The notes under the pieces are model-generated. The model saw only the letters and a list, made by a program, of their open reading frames with translations. It was not told the origin of the DNA and did not search any database. This document shows, in pieces, positions 33,781-44,700 of a stretch of DNA of 64,000 nt. This DNA comes from Phycomyces blakesleeanus NRRL 1555(-) (Eukaryota; Mucoromycota; Mucoromycetes; Mucorales; Phycomycetaceae), in assembly GCF_001638985.1 (NCBI RefSeq), contig NW_017265135.1, positions 3,061,545 through 3,125,544 on the forward strand, in the 5' to 3' direction. Within the stretch, counting starts at the first letter, position 1. The number at the start of each line of letters is the position of its first letter. The position numbers and the translations under genes are program-made.

Positions 33781-36606
33781 TTGCTATATTGTTAATGCTC
33801 TCAAAATGATTTTCTTATAAATTTATAAATATATTGTACACAGATAATCTTGAAAAATACATGTTAGCTGTCAAGGCCTTGCCAGATCTCCCACTTCCCC
33901 CTCACTCAGGTGATCTCTTGGATAGGGCCCTGCTTGAGTACGAGCGAAGTAACTATGATGCCTCGACCGCACTCTCTATCATGGCTAGGCTCACTACAGA
34001 CGACTTTTATCATGTTCCAGAATGGTCAGAGGAAGAACTCGAAGCCTTTGAACAAGGAGTCCGAGATCATGGTCATGATTTCAATTTGATCAAACAGAGG
34101 GTAAGCACTAGTAAGAAGATTTCTTTATTTTTGGTTTTAAATAAATAAATAAATAAAAAAGACAAAATAACCAGGAAATACACACACACACTCACTCACT
34201 CACTCACATATATATACATTTTGATACCCACTTGTACAACAAAATTTGATCTTTTATTTTTGTTGTTACGTTTACTATTTTATTTTTTACTTAATTCTTT
34301 ACAGATCCCTAACAAGACTATGCCTGCCATTATTCGATTCTTTTACCAGTGGAAAAAGACAGATCGATACGAGCCAGTATATTCAGAGTGGACAAAAGTA
34401 TATCGCCCGACGTAAGTTTCTTCTTCTCCTTTACTTTAATTTCTTTATATTAAAGAAATGTTATATAAAATCCTCATTTATCTTTTTACATCAATGTATA
34501 AATTACTATGCATACACAAATAAACAAATACTCAATGTTTTTATTATGCTTATTATTATCATTACTTTCGACATATAGTAAACGGATCAAAAGAAGAGCA
34601 ACTATGGGTCAAGATGGCCGTGTCAGCAAATCGCCAACAGAGTCGCTGGATTCTGAAGATGATAGTGAAGAAGAAACAGATCTGACAGTTGTACCGATCA
34701 GCTCTTACGAGCATGCAAATTATCGATGCACAAACTGCCACACAACCGAATCTTCTATCTGGCGCCGTCCTCCATCTGACACAGACAGAAGACGAAAGGA
34801 ATTCAAATTTGTAGTTTGCGATTCATGTGGTGTCTACTGGCTAAAATATGGAAAGAACATGCCAATCACTCCTGAATGTCTTGCTGCTAACAATCGTGGC
34901 CGTGGTAGACCCTTAAAAGCCCCATTCGAAGGTAAGGCATACCAACTAAGCAAAGAAAGAAAGAAAGAAAAACTCCAAAGAATTAAATTTCTTCATTCTC
35001 TATCGCTATCTCTTACCTCTTCTTTCTCTCTGCCTTTATTCACTTTTTTTTTGCTCTTCTTAAATAATAATAATAATTCAAAAACTCAAAAACGCCTATT
35101 TTCTTACTCATCTTACTTATTATTTATGTCAAAAAAAGTACCAAAAACAGAAAAACGCAAACAGCAATCTGAAGAACCCATTGTTACCTCGGCTTCTAAT
35201 GCAGACCTAGTTGCAGCTGTGACCAAAACGGAGCATATTCCTATTCGAAAAAGAATTAAGCTTATTGTACGTACATCTTAAATCTTTGTGTAAACCATTG
35301 ATGAGTATGAGATCTATACTCATTTATTTATGTTTTAATATCGCTCTTGTAGAAGGATCGTATCAATGCTTCACGACAGTCCCATGCACCAAAGCCATGC
35401 TCTTTATGCTCTCATCTGGAGCCAAAAAACAAACTATTAGTGTGTGCTGACTGCAGCATGTCTGTACACAATGGTATGTTTGATTAGCCTGATTTAATTC
35501 TTATTTCTGCTTTCCTCTTTTAAAAAAAAGGAGGGGGAAAAAGCGAAAAGTAAAAGGGGTCGTACTTACTTTTACTACCCTTTTTTCTCTTTCTTTCTAT
35601 TTAACACACACACACACAAATATTTAACCTGCTTATAATAGATTGTATTGGTTCTGTGTCTGACAAACCTGTCCCTTGGATATGCGATGTCTGTACTAAT
35701 AGACGTCATCCTAAAGTGTCATCTGTAAGCAAGTTTATTTTATTTCTACTTTTAAAGAAAAAACAGTGAGAAAATGTATTACCTAGGCTACCTAGATTCT
35801 AACTACTACTGCTACCTGCTATTTGTTATTTGTTATTTACGTGTGCGTGTGCGTGTGCGTGTGCGTGTGCGCGTGTATTAATTCCGTCTTTGTAGGACTA
35901 TACGTGTGTTATCTGCCTAGATACTGACCGTGACACTCGTCGGCCAATGAAGCCCACTTCGGATTACAAGTGGGCTCATGTCAGCTGCGCGACATTTATT
36001 CCAGAAGTCAAGTTGGTCCATCCTGAAACTCTTCAACCAATTGAATACATCAATGCCATACATCCTGCTCGGTGGCAAAAAGATTGTGAAATCTGTCACA
36101 ACTCGAGCGGGGCTAAGGTGGCATGTGGGGACTGTAACAAACTCATCCACGTGGAGTGCGCGGTAAGAAACCAGTTTCAGCTTGCCTTTGAAGTAGTACA
36201 ACCTCCAAAGTCCTTTTCGATTCCACTGTTGTCCCCAGGTGCGTTTGATCCGCACGCCTCTGGAGGTATGATGATACCTCAGGTGTGGTGTCCTGAACAC
36301 AGTCTTCTCCAGAAACACATCATTCCTCTTCACGCTAGAACCCTAGACACACAGGACTCAACCTTCAAGACGTACGCTCATCTCTATAAATCAATCGAGA
36401 GTGACTCGACATCAGCCATGCGAAAAATCTATGGAATCAATTACAAGTATGCGCGCACCGGAAGTCTCAGTCTGGCCTTTCACCATCCACGTCTCATAAA
36501 ATCAACCATTCCAACCGCAAGTTCCTCTCACATCATCCCAAGCCCTCGGCAGAGTGCCATTGCAGCTATGGCGAAAAAGTTTGTTCCATCATCTTCGCTT
36601 TTGTAA
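31099..36606 (+). CDS. SNT2: SNT2/SntB-type chromatin regulator (BAH-PHD-SANT-GATA finger-PHD-ePHD)
   Basis: Thirteen exons (31,099-31,171; 31,320-31,803; 32,224-32,540; 32,872-32,949; 33,114-33,329; 33,583-33,714; 33,844-34,100; 34,305-34,411; 34,579-34,931; 35,139-35,266; 35,353-35,473; 35,642-35,724; 35,896-36,606) join in frame to 1,019 residues. Order: BAH domain (about 24-155, with HVFLASEHLGEPYHVGRIME), PHD finger (about 175-235), SANT domain (about 495-537, WSEEELEAFEQGVRDHGHDF), GATA-type C4 finger (C605, C608, C635, C638), second PHD (about 730-775) and an extended PHD at the C-terminus (CVICLDTDRDTRRP). SNT2 family proteins read histone H3 in deacetylase/demethylase complexes and control stress and secondary-metabolism genes. 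The exon 4/5 junction uses an acceptor inside the sequence and is the least sure joint. Confidence 0.92.
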
Positions 36607-37181
36607 CACCTTCTTCTTCTTCTTCTTTGTACCAAGCTCTTCATCATATTTTTCACCCTTACTCTCTTTTTCCTTTTCCTTTTTTTAAAACTTTTTTTAA
36701 AGAGAAGAAAGGAAACGAATGGGTCATAGTTTACAAACAGATTCTTTTTCTTTTAAAAAAAAACTCTCATACTCCTTATCATCAAACACTTCTTTGTATC
36801 TTTATTTTTATTTTACATTTAATCGTACTCTTTATCATTTCATATACTAGTCAGCAGAGGTTTGATTCCTCTTTGATTCCTCTTTTTCTTTTTTACTCTT
36901 AACAAAAATAATAATAACAACACCATATATCTGCATCATCATAATTAAAGACAGGCTTTTTTTTATACTCTATTATTAAAATCTTCTTCTTTTTTACTAT
37001 ATATCTTATACAATCGTTCAATTCCTATTCTTAATAATTTACTTGATATTTACAAAGAGCAAGACAATTATAATATCACACACATACCATAAAATACAAT
37101 ACAATATAATGCAATGCAATGCAATTTATTTAAATACTTTTATAAATCTATCAACTTCTTTATATATATATATTTAATCTT
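36607..37181. other. Convergent 3' spacer SNT2 / RRN7
   Basis: T-rich on the left, with TTC repeats straight after the SNT2 stop, and AT-rich on the right. It should hold both 3' UTRs. No gene seen. Confidence 0.6.
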
Positions 37182-39438
37182 TTAAGATTGTGTACCAAAT
37201 AATATACGTTCATACATCACTATTGCAGAATGTACACTGATGGGTTTTACGCCTAATATATTGGCAGCAAGTTTTATAACCAGCTCATATTCCTTGGTGT
37301 GCACTAACTTTGGACGAGCCTTGTAGTCATAATAAACTCGTTGATAGTTCTCACCCATATCTCGCGTGGCTCGGGTGATAGGTTCATTCTCTAAAGATCT
37401 ATTCAGAATTTCGTTCATGAAAAGGTCATGTTGGTCTATAGAATCCTGAGGGAGCTTAAAAGCGAATTTACGGCTAATACGATCCAATTCGCTTTTTAGA
37501 GAATACTTTGTTGAGGCACTGTTATCGGTAGTGTCTTCATCTCCCATCAGAAAATACAAAAGAACATTGAGGTCCACATCAGGATCTTTGATAGACCTAG
37601 ACAAACACAGCATGTTATCATTTGCTTTCTGTTTTTTTTTTCGACAAAGAAAATATTACTCACTTTTTAGTACAAGTATCTTCCCATATTTTCGCCTTTT
37701 CCTTGATGAGCTTGACCCAGGTATTTTTTGGCATTAGAGGTACAATATTATTTCTAGGCAACAATACATCTCTAAATTATATTTATTTATTGTGATTAAT
37801 ATAATCAATATTATATAATTAGAGAAACATGCATTGATTTGTTTGTTTTTAATATATATATATATATATATATCTTTCTTCAGCCTACCTTTTATCATCA
37901 TCCAAACCATATGTAAGTTTAATAGTAATCAAAACACTAATAACAGCAAGCATATCACCACTTCCTTGAGCACGTCTTGGTCTGGCATATTCTTCGATCA
38001 AACCGTTTATCCTGCCATCAAAACCAAGCTTTTCGGATATGTGTATTGCGACAAAATACATTTCCACTGGACGTCCACGGGTGAATTATACACAAAATAA
38101 ATAAATTGTTTTCTTCTTCTGGATGTACTTAAATAAAGTAAAAGCAAGAATAAGAAAAAGAACCTCACCTGGAAGGCAGAATTGATTTGAGAGACGATAG
38201 ATCAGCAAGGGTGTATTGACCAAAGGAAATGTCAATTTGCATCGTAGATTGAATAGCGATCCGAACCTAAAGACATCTTTAGACAGGCAGGTGACTGTCG
38301 GGACGACTAACATTGACATCTTGAGTTTGTTTACATCCACAAGTGAGATAATTTCGTCTGGGAGTTCACGAAAGATGAACATGTAAGGAAGTCGCATGGT
38401 TTCGCACCATCGAGTAATGTCGCTCATGAGTACCGGCCAGCGTAGCCAGACGCAGGCAAGATAACAAAAACAAAGCATGTGACGGAAACGTAATTCAGGC
38501 CATACGATGTCTTTTGTCCTTTTAACTCCTTTTAATTGCTCTTTTGCCAAAAATGTTCTCTTTCGCTTTAACTCCTTTTCTTTTTGTTCATAGCTGTGTC
38601 TGTCCTTTTTGCTATTGATGTCGATATTGCTACCGTCACTATCATTATCATCGTCGTCGGCTTTGTCATAATCATCTTCGTTTTCGTCGCTGTCTTCCTT
38701 GTCACTAATGCAGTTAATATCGTCTTGGATAGCAGCCATTAATTTCCTTTTAGATTCATCCACATTGACCAAATTGATTTCATCGGTCAAGTAGAGTTTG
38801 CTGTCGTTTGCATACAAAAGCCACAACTCACGCACAACATACTAGTGCACCATTAACGATTAGTATTAGTATTGAATTTTCTTCTTGTTGTTCTTTTTAG
38901 CAAAGCAAATAATAGCACCAGTAGTTTGTATATATGTATATATAAATGTATTATGTACCTCAAATTCAATTGGAAATCCCAAATCATGGACAAATGTTAA
39001 TGCCAATTTTTGTAAACTATGTTGAAATATACGATAGTGGACTGATCGCAGCTCTGTACCATACACCCCTGATAGCAGCAAATAGACGCCATAAGTATCC
39101 AATAGAAATAAGATAGTCTAATTAAGGAATAGGTAGAAAAATCTTACTTGATTTTCCATGATGGGCCTTAACACCTGTAGCAGCTTTTTTACGCTGATAA
39201 CCTACTTGCCCAAACTCCTCATCACACTCTTCTTGCCAGCCCTAAAATTATATTTATATTCCTTAGTACTCTACAATAATATGAAGAAGTAAAACTAGAT
39301 TTTTTTAAGAAAAAAAGAAAGAAACACAATCCATACCAAGACTTGATGGCCATAACGACATGTCATGCCACCATCCTCTGTAAGTTGAAATCTTTTGGTT
39401 CCACAAACAGAACAAACACGATTGCGAGCACCAGACAT
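37182..39438 (-). CDS. RRN7: RNA polymerase I initiation factor Rrn7 / TAF1B homologue
   Basis: Seven exons (39,438-39,337; 39,241-39,148; 39,068-38,959; 38,841-38,169; 38,066-37,889; 37,753-37,664; 37,596-37,182) give 553 residues. The protein starts with a zinc ribbon (C9, C12, C27, H31) and GWQEECDEEFGQVGYQRKK, followed by two cyclin-like folds; FRHMLCFCYLACVWLRWPVL and LTIKLTYGLDDDK are typical of the family. An acidic/Lys-rich insert lies between them (EDSDENEDDYDKADDDDNDS). Rrn7 is the TFIIB-like subunit of core factor that loads Pol I at rDNA promoters. The exon 3 acceptor (CTATCAG at 39,069) was chosen because the nearer AG breaks the frame. Its start is 138 bp downstream of the TFB5 stop. 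Confidence 0.88.
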
Positions 39439-39576
39439 TATGATTTCAATGATTTCAATGAAGTATTTTTTCGTTGTTTTTGCTTTTGTTGTTGTTTTAT
39501 TTTTTTTTTAATTTTTTATTTTTTATTTTTTTGTATTCGATTCAAAGGTCTTTTTTTTTATAGAAAAAAAAAGGGT

Positions 39577-39804
39577 TTAGCTCTTATGGCGCGTATCCTT
39601 TTCTTCGTTTGAAATCGTGTAGGAGTTTTCGTCCAAGACCTTGTCCAATTCGTAACGTAGTTGGGGAACAGAAGAGGCTTCGATGAAAAGATGAGTTTCG
39701 TCTAGATCTTCAATTACAAAATTGCTGCGTTTGTTGAGATTCAAAACAATTTGTTTGACTGTACTATCGCATTCTACTAAGACTCCTTTGACAGCCTTGA
39801 CCAT
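39577..39804 (-). CDS. TFB5: TFIIH core subunit Tfb5 (TTDA/GTF2H5)
   Basis: Intronless 75-residue protein starting MVKAVKGVLVECDSTVKQIV and containing FVIEDLDETHLFIEASSVPQ, both hallmark Tfb5 segments; length matches the family (about 70 residues). Tfb5 stabilises TFIIH by binding Tfb2/p52 and stimulates its translocase in nucleotide-excision repair and promoter opening. The short charged tail (NEEKDTRHKS) is longer than in animals. Divergent from CFD1 across an 872-bp spacer, and tandem with RRN7. Confidence 0.93.
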   Translation of the reverse strand: MVKAVKGVLVECDSTVKQIVLNLNKRSNFVIEDLDETHLFIEASSVPQLRYELDKVLDENSYTISNEEKDTRHKS

Positions 39805-40676
39805 GACAAAAAGAAGAAGAAAGCAAGGGAAAAGATGAGATGGATGGGGAAAGGGGACTTGAATATTTGAATCGAAACCTTAGCTCGTTAATCTCTACAC
39901 CAAGCCACTCAGTGAAGAATATATATGTATATATATATACACACATATATATATATTTATATATATATTTACTGTTATCCAACGGAATTTAAAGGGATAA
40001 ATTGAAGGAGCCGTTAAAGAGAACTATGCAAGAAAATCCCTTGTGTCAAATCAACCTTATACACAAGACAAAATGAAAGGAGTCTGTTTGAGGTTGATTA
40101 TGTAGTCCAATTAGCCATAATTCTGCTTATTGTGAAATAGTATTGAGCGTATTTAAGTATCTGCACGCATTTGTGTTAATATATCAATACAGTATTCATT
40201 ACAGATACAATACAATAAACTATATTTTTCAAGTAACTCAGACTTGCCTCGCACAAGAAAATCATATATCTTAAAACGAGATTCTAATCTGTTCGAAGTT
40301 CAGCCTTTGAATTGATTAAAGTGTATATAACATATTCACAGCACTTGAAAATCTTAACTCTCTAGGAAACAACAATAATACATTGCTGTTTTCTATCATA
40401 GTAGTACTTCTTCTTTCTTGTGAAAGTTAAATCCAATTATTAAAGTACATCAAAGAAAGATAGTAAAGAAAGAGTTATTGTAATTATAACTTTTCACAAC
40501 ATTTTGTGTGTAAAAAGTGTCAAAGCTTGTATATAGATTGTGCACCCATTTGGCCGTCACAATTTCACCACTTTGAGCTCTTATTTTAATCTACTTGATT
40601 ACTCATACACTACATACACACACACATATATATAAAGAGAAGACACGGGAAAAGCCTTATTTAACTCTCTTACACC
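39805..40676. promoter_or_regulatory. Divergent promoter region TFB5 / CFD1
   Basis: Shared upstream DNA of TFB5 (minus) and CFD1 (plus). A TATA-like run (TATATATAAAG at 40,627-40,637) lies about 45 bp before the CFD1 start. A TA/CA tract at 39,926-39,970 lies near TFB5. No gene seen inside. Confidence 0.5.
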
Positions 40677-41698
40677 ATGTCTGAAATCAACCTGTCGAAC
40701 ATTAAGCACATTGTCCTTATCCTTTCAGGAAAGGGTGGTGTTGGAAAGTCATCGGTAACAACACAGCTTGCTCTTGGCTTAGTACAAAAGGGATTCAAGG
40801 TTGGTGTTCTTGACATTGACCTGACAGGTCCCAGCATTCCTCGAATGCTCGGTCTAGATGGCAAGCAGGTTCACCAAGCTTCTCAGGGGTAATAAATGCA
40901 AAGAAATAATATATATATACTACACAAACACACACACATACACACACAAAGAACTGAGAATAATAACAAATAGTTGGGTACCCGTATATGCAGATGAGCA
41001 ACAACGTTTGTCATGCATGTCAATCGGATTTTTGTTGAGCAGCAAAAACGATTCTGTCGTTTGGAGAGGACCCAAGAAAAATGGTATGCAGAAAGAACAA
41101 AAGAATGTTGGAATGAATGACTGCTGACTCAATACAGCCATGATCAAACAGTTTTTACAGGACGTATATTGGGGTGAACTCGATTACCTGCTGATTGACA
41201 CTCCTCCAGGAACATCGGACGAACATATTAGCATTGTCGAATATTTAAAATCCTTTGAACCTGACGGTGCTGTTATTGTGACCACACCTCAAAACGTGGC
41301 TATTGCTGATGTACGAAAAGAGATCTCGTTTTGTCGCAAGGTTAAACTTCCTATTCTCGGTGTAGTGGAAAATATGAGTGGCTTTGTGTGCCCTCACTGC
41401 GCAGTAAGTGATTTTTGTTCGTTCTGGTTCAAGGTCTAGTTACTCCAGATATATATATAGATGACTAAGCCCCTTTGGATAGGATTGTACCAACATCTTC
41501 TCATCGGGCGGTGGAGAGTCGATGGCTAATGAATACGGAATCGATTTCTTTGGTCGTGTTCCAATCGACCCAGGATTCACTAGCATGGTTGAGGCAGAAG
41601 GAGACGGCTCATATGTAAAGTCATTCTCAAAGTCCAACTTGTTTCCTGTCTTCCAAGAAATATGTGACAAAGTAATAACCAAGACGTCAAAGGCTTGA
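40677..41698 (+). CDS. CFD1: Cytosolic Fe-S cluster assembly factor Cfd1 (NUBP2)
   Basis: Four exons (40,677-40,888; 40,974-41,083; 41,138-41,403; 41,483-41,698) give 267 residues. The deviant Walker A motif GKGGVGKSS begins at residue 18. Switch segments are [14 protein letters not shown] and [10 protein letters not shown]; the C-terminal cluster-binding CPHC is at 192-195. The N-terminal four-Cys extension of Nbp35 is absent, which identifies it as Cfd1. With Nbp35 it forms the scaffold ATPase on which cytosolic 4Fe-4S clusters are built and passed to apoproteins. The CPHC motif sits right at the third splice junction. Confidence 0.94.
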
Positions 41699-41972
41699 AT
41701 AACAGCACAGGCAACTCTATATATGGGAAGAAATATGCTGAGCCCACTCTTGTACACTTTCTACTCATTCTCGTCACGCACAACCATTCAAATAAAAAGT
41801 GGTGTGTGTATATATAAAATGAAATAAAATAAAAATTGAATAAATGAATGAATGAATGACTCCTCTCTTTGATTTTATTTTTATTTTTATTTTTAAAATA
41901 TATAAATAATTCTGGTGTATTTTATATATATAAATATAAATACATATATTTGTGAATACCTCTTTTACGATA

Positions 41973-43727
41973 ATGTACGATATCAAAAGAAAACTGGTGT
42001 GTATTTTGTGTCAAGACCCTCTAAAAAGTATGACTTACACTACATAGAATAATAGCGTGAGCGAATATCCGAAAAAATATGGGGGAAATGGTTTATTATA
42101 TTGGCCGGGGTTCAGTTGGTCATTACTATTCCCAACCTTATTGCTACCTTGATAATTTTTCACCCTATTGGAGATCTTGGGTCACGACAAGATCAAAAGG
42201 GTTGGGTTCTTGATGGATACAAAGCTATCCGCATACAAGCAGAGACCATTTGGTTTATATTATTCGAAGTCTGGCGTTTTTGGCTAGCCTTTGATGGGGT
42301 AAATATAAATATTTATATAATAATAAAAGAGATAGCAGCCACAGAACGTACGCTAAATTAAAGTCTAGGTTGTCCAAGGAAGTTCGCTTACAGTGTTTCT
42401 CGCATTCGGTTCTACTATATTTGCTATTGCCTTGGGAATTATGGTAAAATTTAATATATGTATATCTTCAAAGAAAATATATCCATGTATACACACACAC
42501 ACACTTAGACAAACTTGTAGCTTTTTGTATCATATATCTATTACAAGAAAAACAAGACTTACTTTATGATAGCAAATTGTAGAATTCGAAAAGGCAGTTG
42601 GAAATCTGACAGTCAATATAATTCCTCATATAGTCATGACTACCCTGCTTCTTATCTTGACGGTCCCTACTACCTACGTAACATACAAGCTTTATAAAAA
42701 CTGTGATTGGATCATATACAAGAAGTTAGGTTCCGATGTCAATCTACACCGTGAGTACTTATCAGCGTTTGAAACCGAATATAATGTGTATATGTACTGA
42801 TGACTCGCCCCTGTTATTATTATTGATGCTGTTGCTGTAGGGATGTACCATTGGGTCCAATGCTATGTGCTTGCCGTAAAAAGTAACCTGTTCTTTCAAG
42901 TTCTACTTATTATATTCTATGCTATATATATTATGCTATTTGGACCAGATGCTTGGATTTGGGCATTCTCCATTTGTGCACCTATCTTAAGTGCAGCGTT
43001 CCTCCTTTTTGGTCGAAAAGCAGTATGTATATATCACATTATGCTGTTATTATTGTCACTAATATTTTGCCTTTACAACATGTATTATATGCTCAATAAC
43101 GACTTAGATTGCTGACGAGCAGCATTGGATGATGATTACCTTTCTTTTCTATCAAATGGCAATTATTGTTCTCAATATTATTGTCTTGGTCTGGTCTATT
43201 GGATACATGAAAGCTGACATTTGGTATTTCTTGTGTGCATATGGTAAGCAAGCATCTATCTTTATTTGGTATATGCATCTTATATATATATATATAATGT
43301 TGACCTTCTTTTTAATATAGCCGGATGTTCTGTCATAATGTGTCTAGCAAGTATTATATATATATATATAAAGGGAGCATATCAACTTACTTTAAAAAAG
43401 TATATTTCAGATCACCATATTTGTTTCCATAAAATGTCTATTGAACTTTGGAAAAGGCCTGTACCCACATGGTAGCTCTTTGAAAGCAATCTAGTTACCA
43501 TTCACTTATACCTTTTGCTTTTCAAAACTGTAGTCCAAATCGGATGGTACAAGACCAAGAAAGACCACACAGTGCTGGACAGAAGAATTGCTACAAATCA
43601 TTTTTCAGAAACAATGTCACTAGATGGCTGGGGTAAAAATGACGATATGATGTATATTGACCCAGACAGTAGTCTTATAACCAGCAATTGTTTAGTAAAC
43701 GATGAGATTAGTATTAAAGAGCCTTAG
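41973..43727 (+). CDS. Multi-pass membrane protein, possibly UPF0658 family
   Basis: First exon is only 24 nt (41,973-41,996, MYDIKRKL), then 42,056-42,298; 42,369-42,443; 42,573-42,750; 42,841-43,022; about 43,123-43,243; one or two short exons in 43,321-43,490; and 43,534-43,727. Seven or eight hydrophobic helices are visible, for example WFIILAGVQLVITIPNLIAT, VFLAFGSTIFAIALGIM, IVMTTLLLILTVPTTYV, FFQVLLIIFYAIYIMLFG and FLFYQMAIIVLNIIVLVWS. A frame containing LLNFGKGLYPHVQIGW suggests a fungal UPF0658-type Golgi membrane protein, but I could not fix the exon joints between 43,321 and 43,534, and the family call is tentative. The C-terminal tail (from WYKTKKDHTVLDRR) is hydrophilic. Confidence 0.7.
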
Positions 43728-44700
43728 CTATATAATGTAATACTTTCCGCTATGAATATTAAGTAGCTTTGTATAAATATATATCAATAAAATTAGCTAT
43801 AGCTCCAAATTGGCTATGCAAACCACTTTTATATGTGTATATAACCTGGTTGGACACATAACTATCCACCATATGGAATTTGTTTGATATTGATTGCTCA
43901 AATATTGGTCAAAATATCTTATTTTTTCAATCTAAAAAATCATTTACTAATAAAAAATTCGATATTTGCAGTACACAACCATGTTTGATCCCAAAACTCC
44001 CTCAGGACATACACCTAAAAAAATCAAAAATCCGTGTTTTTTTTCTTTTAAGTAAAGTTATTAAGCAAGTTAATTGATGATGGACGGTACTCGTCTGACC
44101 AAAAAGAGACAAATATTCATGGAAATATCAACATATTTAAAAGTAACGATTTCGATATTTACACCACATTAACCATGTTTGATCCCAATATTCCCTCAGG
44201 ACATACACCTAAAAAAAAATCGAAAATTCGTATTTTTTCTATTAAGTAAAGTTGTTGCGCAAGTGAATTGATGATGGTCAGTACATGTTTGACCAGCAGC
44301 AGCCAAATATTGATGAAGATATTAACATATTTAAAAATAACGCTTTCGATATTTACACCAAAAAACGATATTGATTAAAACCCCGACAGTAAAGCTGTGT
44401 AGACCAAAAATCATTCGCATTGCGCGTATGCCAGGTTCTATAATCAATTACCGCAGAGTATTATCAAGATAATAATAACCATTGTGCTTTACCCAAGAGG
44501 TATAATTATAAGAGTATGATAAGGTTTTCTCTACCTAAAGGTGTTTACAAAATCCTTTTTCCTTAGGCTTTCTAAATCTGTAAACTCCGTATTAAACGGC
44601 AAGATGAACAGAAACTTTGTGATTTTTAAATCACGTGCAGATAAAATGCAGTTCAATTTTGTTTGATGACAGCTTTAATAAACGCTTGTTCTTGTTTGTC
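43728..44700. other. Intergenic with tandem repeat
   Basis: Contains the ~200-bp imperfect tandem repeat described separately, followed by the WDR70 promoter. No ORF of note. Confidence 0.6.
43899..44370. repeat. Imperfect tandem repeat, ~200-bp unit, about 2.3 copies
   Basis: Units begin with CAAATATT at 43,899, 44,110 and 44,304 (spacing 211 and 194 bp). Shared blocks include CATGTTTGATCCCAA, CCCTCAGGACATACACCTAA, AAGTAAAGTT and TTCGATATTT. The copies have diverged by substitutions and short A-run length changes. No coding potential. Confidence 0.85.
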
